IMG/VR virus record: IMGVR_UViG_3300030380_002079
Coordinates: 1 to 29,264 of that record
Origin: a virus
DNA: 29,264 nucleotides
Strand: one strand, 5' to 3'
Part shown: positions 28,125 through 29,264 of the stretch, piece after piece
Position numbering within the stretch: the first letter of the stretch is position 1
How the letters are laid out: the number at the start of each line of letters is the position of its first letter
Position numbers and translations under genes: made by a program
Notes under the pieces: generated by a model
Database searches by the model: none
Told to the model about the DNA's origin: nothing
Seen by the model: only the letters and a program-made list of their open reading frames with translations

Positions 28125-28985
28125 ATGAGTCAAGTATCAGATGTTTCCATAGCTAACCAAGGTTTTTCAGCTTTTAGAACAGAATTAAATAATATTTTAG
28201 GTGCATTAAATTCAATGCATTCTGGAACATCAAGACCGTCCTCAGCAACCACAGGTACAATATGGTTAGATACAACCAATTCTGGTTCTAATTCATTAGA
28301 GATAAAATTTTTTGATGGCTCAGATGATATTACCTTTGCAACAGTCAATACTTCAGCAAATACAATAAACTTTACAGATAGCACAGTAGCTTTTGATATT
28401 GTTAATGATACATCACCTCAATTAGGTGCAGATTTAGATACTAATTCATTCAATATTAAAATTGATGATGCACATGGTTTATTTGATGAAAACAACAATG
28501 AACAATTAATATTACAAACTACCGCAAGTGCTGTTAATTTTGCAGAACTAACTAATGCCGCAACAGGAAATGATGTTGGATTAGCTGTTGATGGTGGTGA
28601 TACTAATGTTGGTTTATCATTGTCTACAAAAGGCTCTGGTAAATTTAAATTTAATGATGCCGCTTATTTCCCAGAAGTAGAATTAACAGACGCATCTACT
28701 ATTGCATGGGATACACAAGCCGCACCTGTTGCGAAAGTGACATTAACAGACAATAGAACTCTTGGTGCAGGAACAAACGCAGTTGCAGGTCAATTTGTAA
28801 GTTTATTAGTTATACAAGATGGTACAGGATCAAGAACATTATCATTTAATGCAGTTTACGAATTTACAGAAGATACAGCACCTACATTAACAACCACAGC
28901 CGCTAAAGGCGATTTATTTGTCTTTAGATATAATGGTGCTAAATTTTTAGAAGTAGGAAGGAACTTAAATTTAACTTTATCATAA
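28125..28985 (+). CDS. Tail fibre-type protein
   Basis: 286 residues. N-terminal virion-attachment-like helix (NQGFSAFRTELNNILGALNS), then GTIWLDTTNSGSNSLEIKFF, and repeated beta units (QLGADLDTNSFNIKIDDAHG, SLSTKGSGKFKFNDAAYFPE), and a C-terminal TGSRTLSFNAVYEFTEDTAP, GDLFVFRYNGAKFLEV. It matches the style of repetitive fibre proteins of marine phages whose C-terminal knob is often exchanged. Weak ribosome site; starts 19 bases after the J gene. A baseplate or side-fibre identity is equally possible. Confidence 0.8.
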   Translation: MSQVSDVSIANQGFSAFRTELNNILGALNSMHSGTSRPSSATTGTIWLDTTNSGSNSLEIKFFDGSDDITFATVNTSANTINFTDSTVAFDIVNDTSPQLGADLDTNSFNIKIDDAHGLFDENNNEQLILQTTASAVNFAELTNAATGNDVGLAVDGGDTNVGLSLSTKGSGKFKFNDAAYFPEVELTDASTIAWDTQAAPVAKVTLTDNRTLGAGTNAVAGQFVSLLVIQDGTGSRTLSFNAVYEFTEDTAPTLTTTAAKGDLFVFRYNGAKFLEVGRNLNLTLS

Positions 28986-28986
28986 T

Positions 28987-29264
28987 ATGTTTGCACAAGT
29001 AATAGATGGATCAGTAGTTTCACATCCCAAAGGAAACAAAGGAATTATAATTGATGATGTTCAATACCCATCAACTATTTATACATTATGGACAGAAGCT
29101 GAAAGAAATGCGATTGGCATTTATACAGTAGAGATTGATAATACTAATCTTAAAGATGAAACATATTACATAAACACAAACCAAACTATTGCTTATGATA
29201 GTAGTGCTGACAAAGTTACAGCTAGTTATGGAACTGCAACCGCTAAAAGACTTAATGATGAAAA
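28987..29264 (+). CDS. Tail-fibre region protein, 3' truncated
   Basis: 92 full codons up to the window end, with no stop. The text MFAQVIDGSVVSHPKGNKGI, then YTLWTEAERNAIGIYTVEID and YYINTNQTIAYDSSADKVTA, is the style I associate with small DUF4376-type or tail-accessory proteins beside fibres. ATG 28987 is one base after the previous stop. The gene probably continues on the other side of the genome break, toward the fibre end seen at position 1. Confidence 0.7.
   Translation, partial: MFAQVIDGSVVSHPKGNKGIIIDDVQYPSTIYTLWTEAERNAIGIYTVEIDNTNLKDETYYINTNQTIAYDSSADKVTASYGTATAKRLNDE

Noticed and set aside
1-29264. Temperate lifestyle, DGR or insertion element
   Set aside because: No integrase, excisionase, CI-type repressor, reverse transcriptase or transposase was seen; the only DNA-binding regulator candidate is the small winged-helix protein.

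Overview
The window is part of a low-GC, tightly packed, tailed double-stranded DNA phage genome. The virion genes are those of a siphovirus: a long tape measure, tail tube, frameshifted tail chaperone, and an alphaproteobacterial/gene-transfer-agent-style DUF2163 plus gp15/J-like tail tip. The AT-rich codon use, DUF7483-type fibre, small Lys-rich structural proteins and a HlyC-like tail gene resemble uncultured marine phages of alphaproteobacterial bacterioplankton such as SAR11. The host is inferred, not shown. No integrase, repressor, DNA polymerase, primase or helicase is visible, so the phage looks lytic and dependent on host replication enzymes. Both ends of the window cut through tail-fibre-type genes, which suggests a circular or circularly permuted genome whose missing part lies between the right and left ends.

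Layout. (1) 1-5240, rightward: end of a fibre gene, two overlapping secreted proteins, small coiled-coil/membrane proteins, a metallophosphoesterase, DUF3310, a T4-type lysozyme, a 3-TM holin and two tiny genes, closed by a clear intrinsic terminator. (2) 5279-5593: one isolated rightward gene. (3) 9422 down to 5590, leftward early operon: ArdC-N-like protein, a chain of very small genes with strong AGGAGG-type ribosome sites, a DnaJ-type zinc-finger protein, a lipoprotein, ERF annealase, an SSB-like protein, HNH and PD-(D/E)XK nucleases. (4) 9423-9679: divergent control region with a rightward terminator, an operator-like palindrome and a possible leftward promoter. (5) 9680-11967, rightward: DUF1376 replication protein with origin-like iterons inside its gene, a 58-aa protein, a ParB/Srx-fold protein and a Mom-like DNA modification protein; a tRNA-like structure overlaps the end of mom. 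(6) 12093-29264, late operon: TerS, TerL, portal, a run of small Lys-rich proteins, MuF-like protein, scaffold, major capsid, connectors, two cysteine microproteins, tail terminator, tail tube, G/GT chaperone, tape measure, tail tip proteins, J-like protein and fibres.

How it works together. The leftward operon would make recombination, nuclease and anti-restriction functions early. The rightward 9680 operon would start replication and hypermodify phage DNA, and TerS/TerL package it through the portal. The most unusual signals are: a probable second programmed -1 frameshift (A AAA AAG) that appends a Cys/His-rich domain to a small basic head-region protein; iterons in the replication gene whose 22-bp spacing breaks the reading frame; paired 18- and 12-residue cysteine microproteins; a HlyC-like protein in the place of the usual tail NlpC/P60 peptidase that appears to lack both catalytic residues; and the ParB-Mom-ArdC set.
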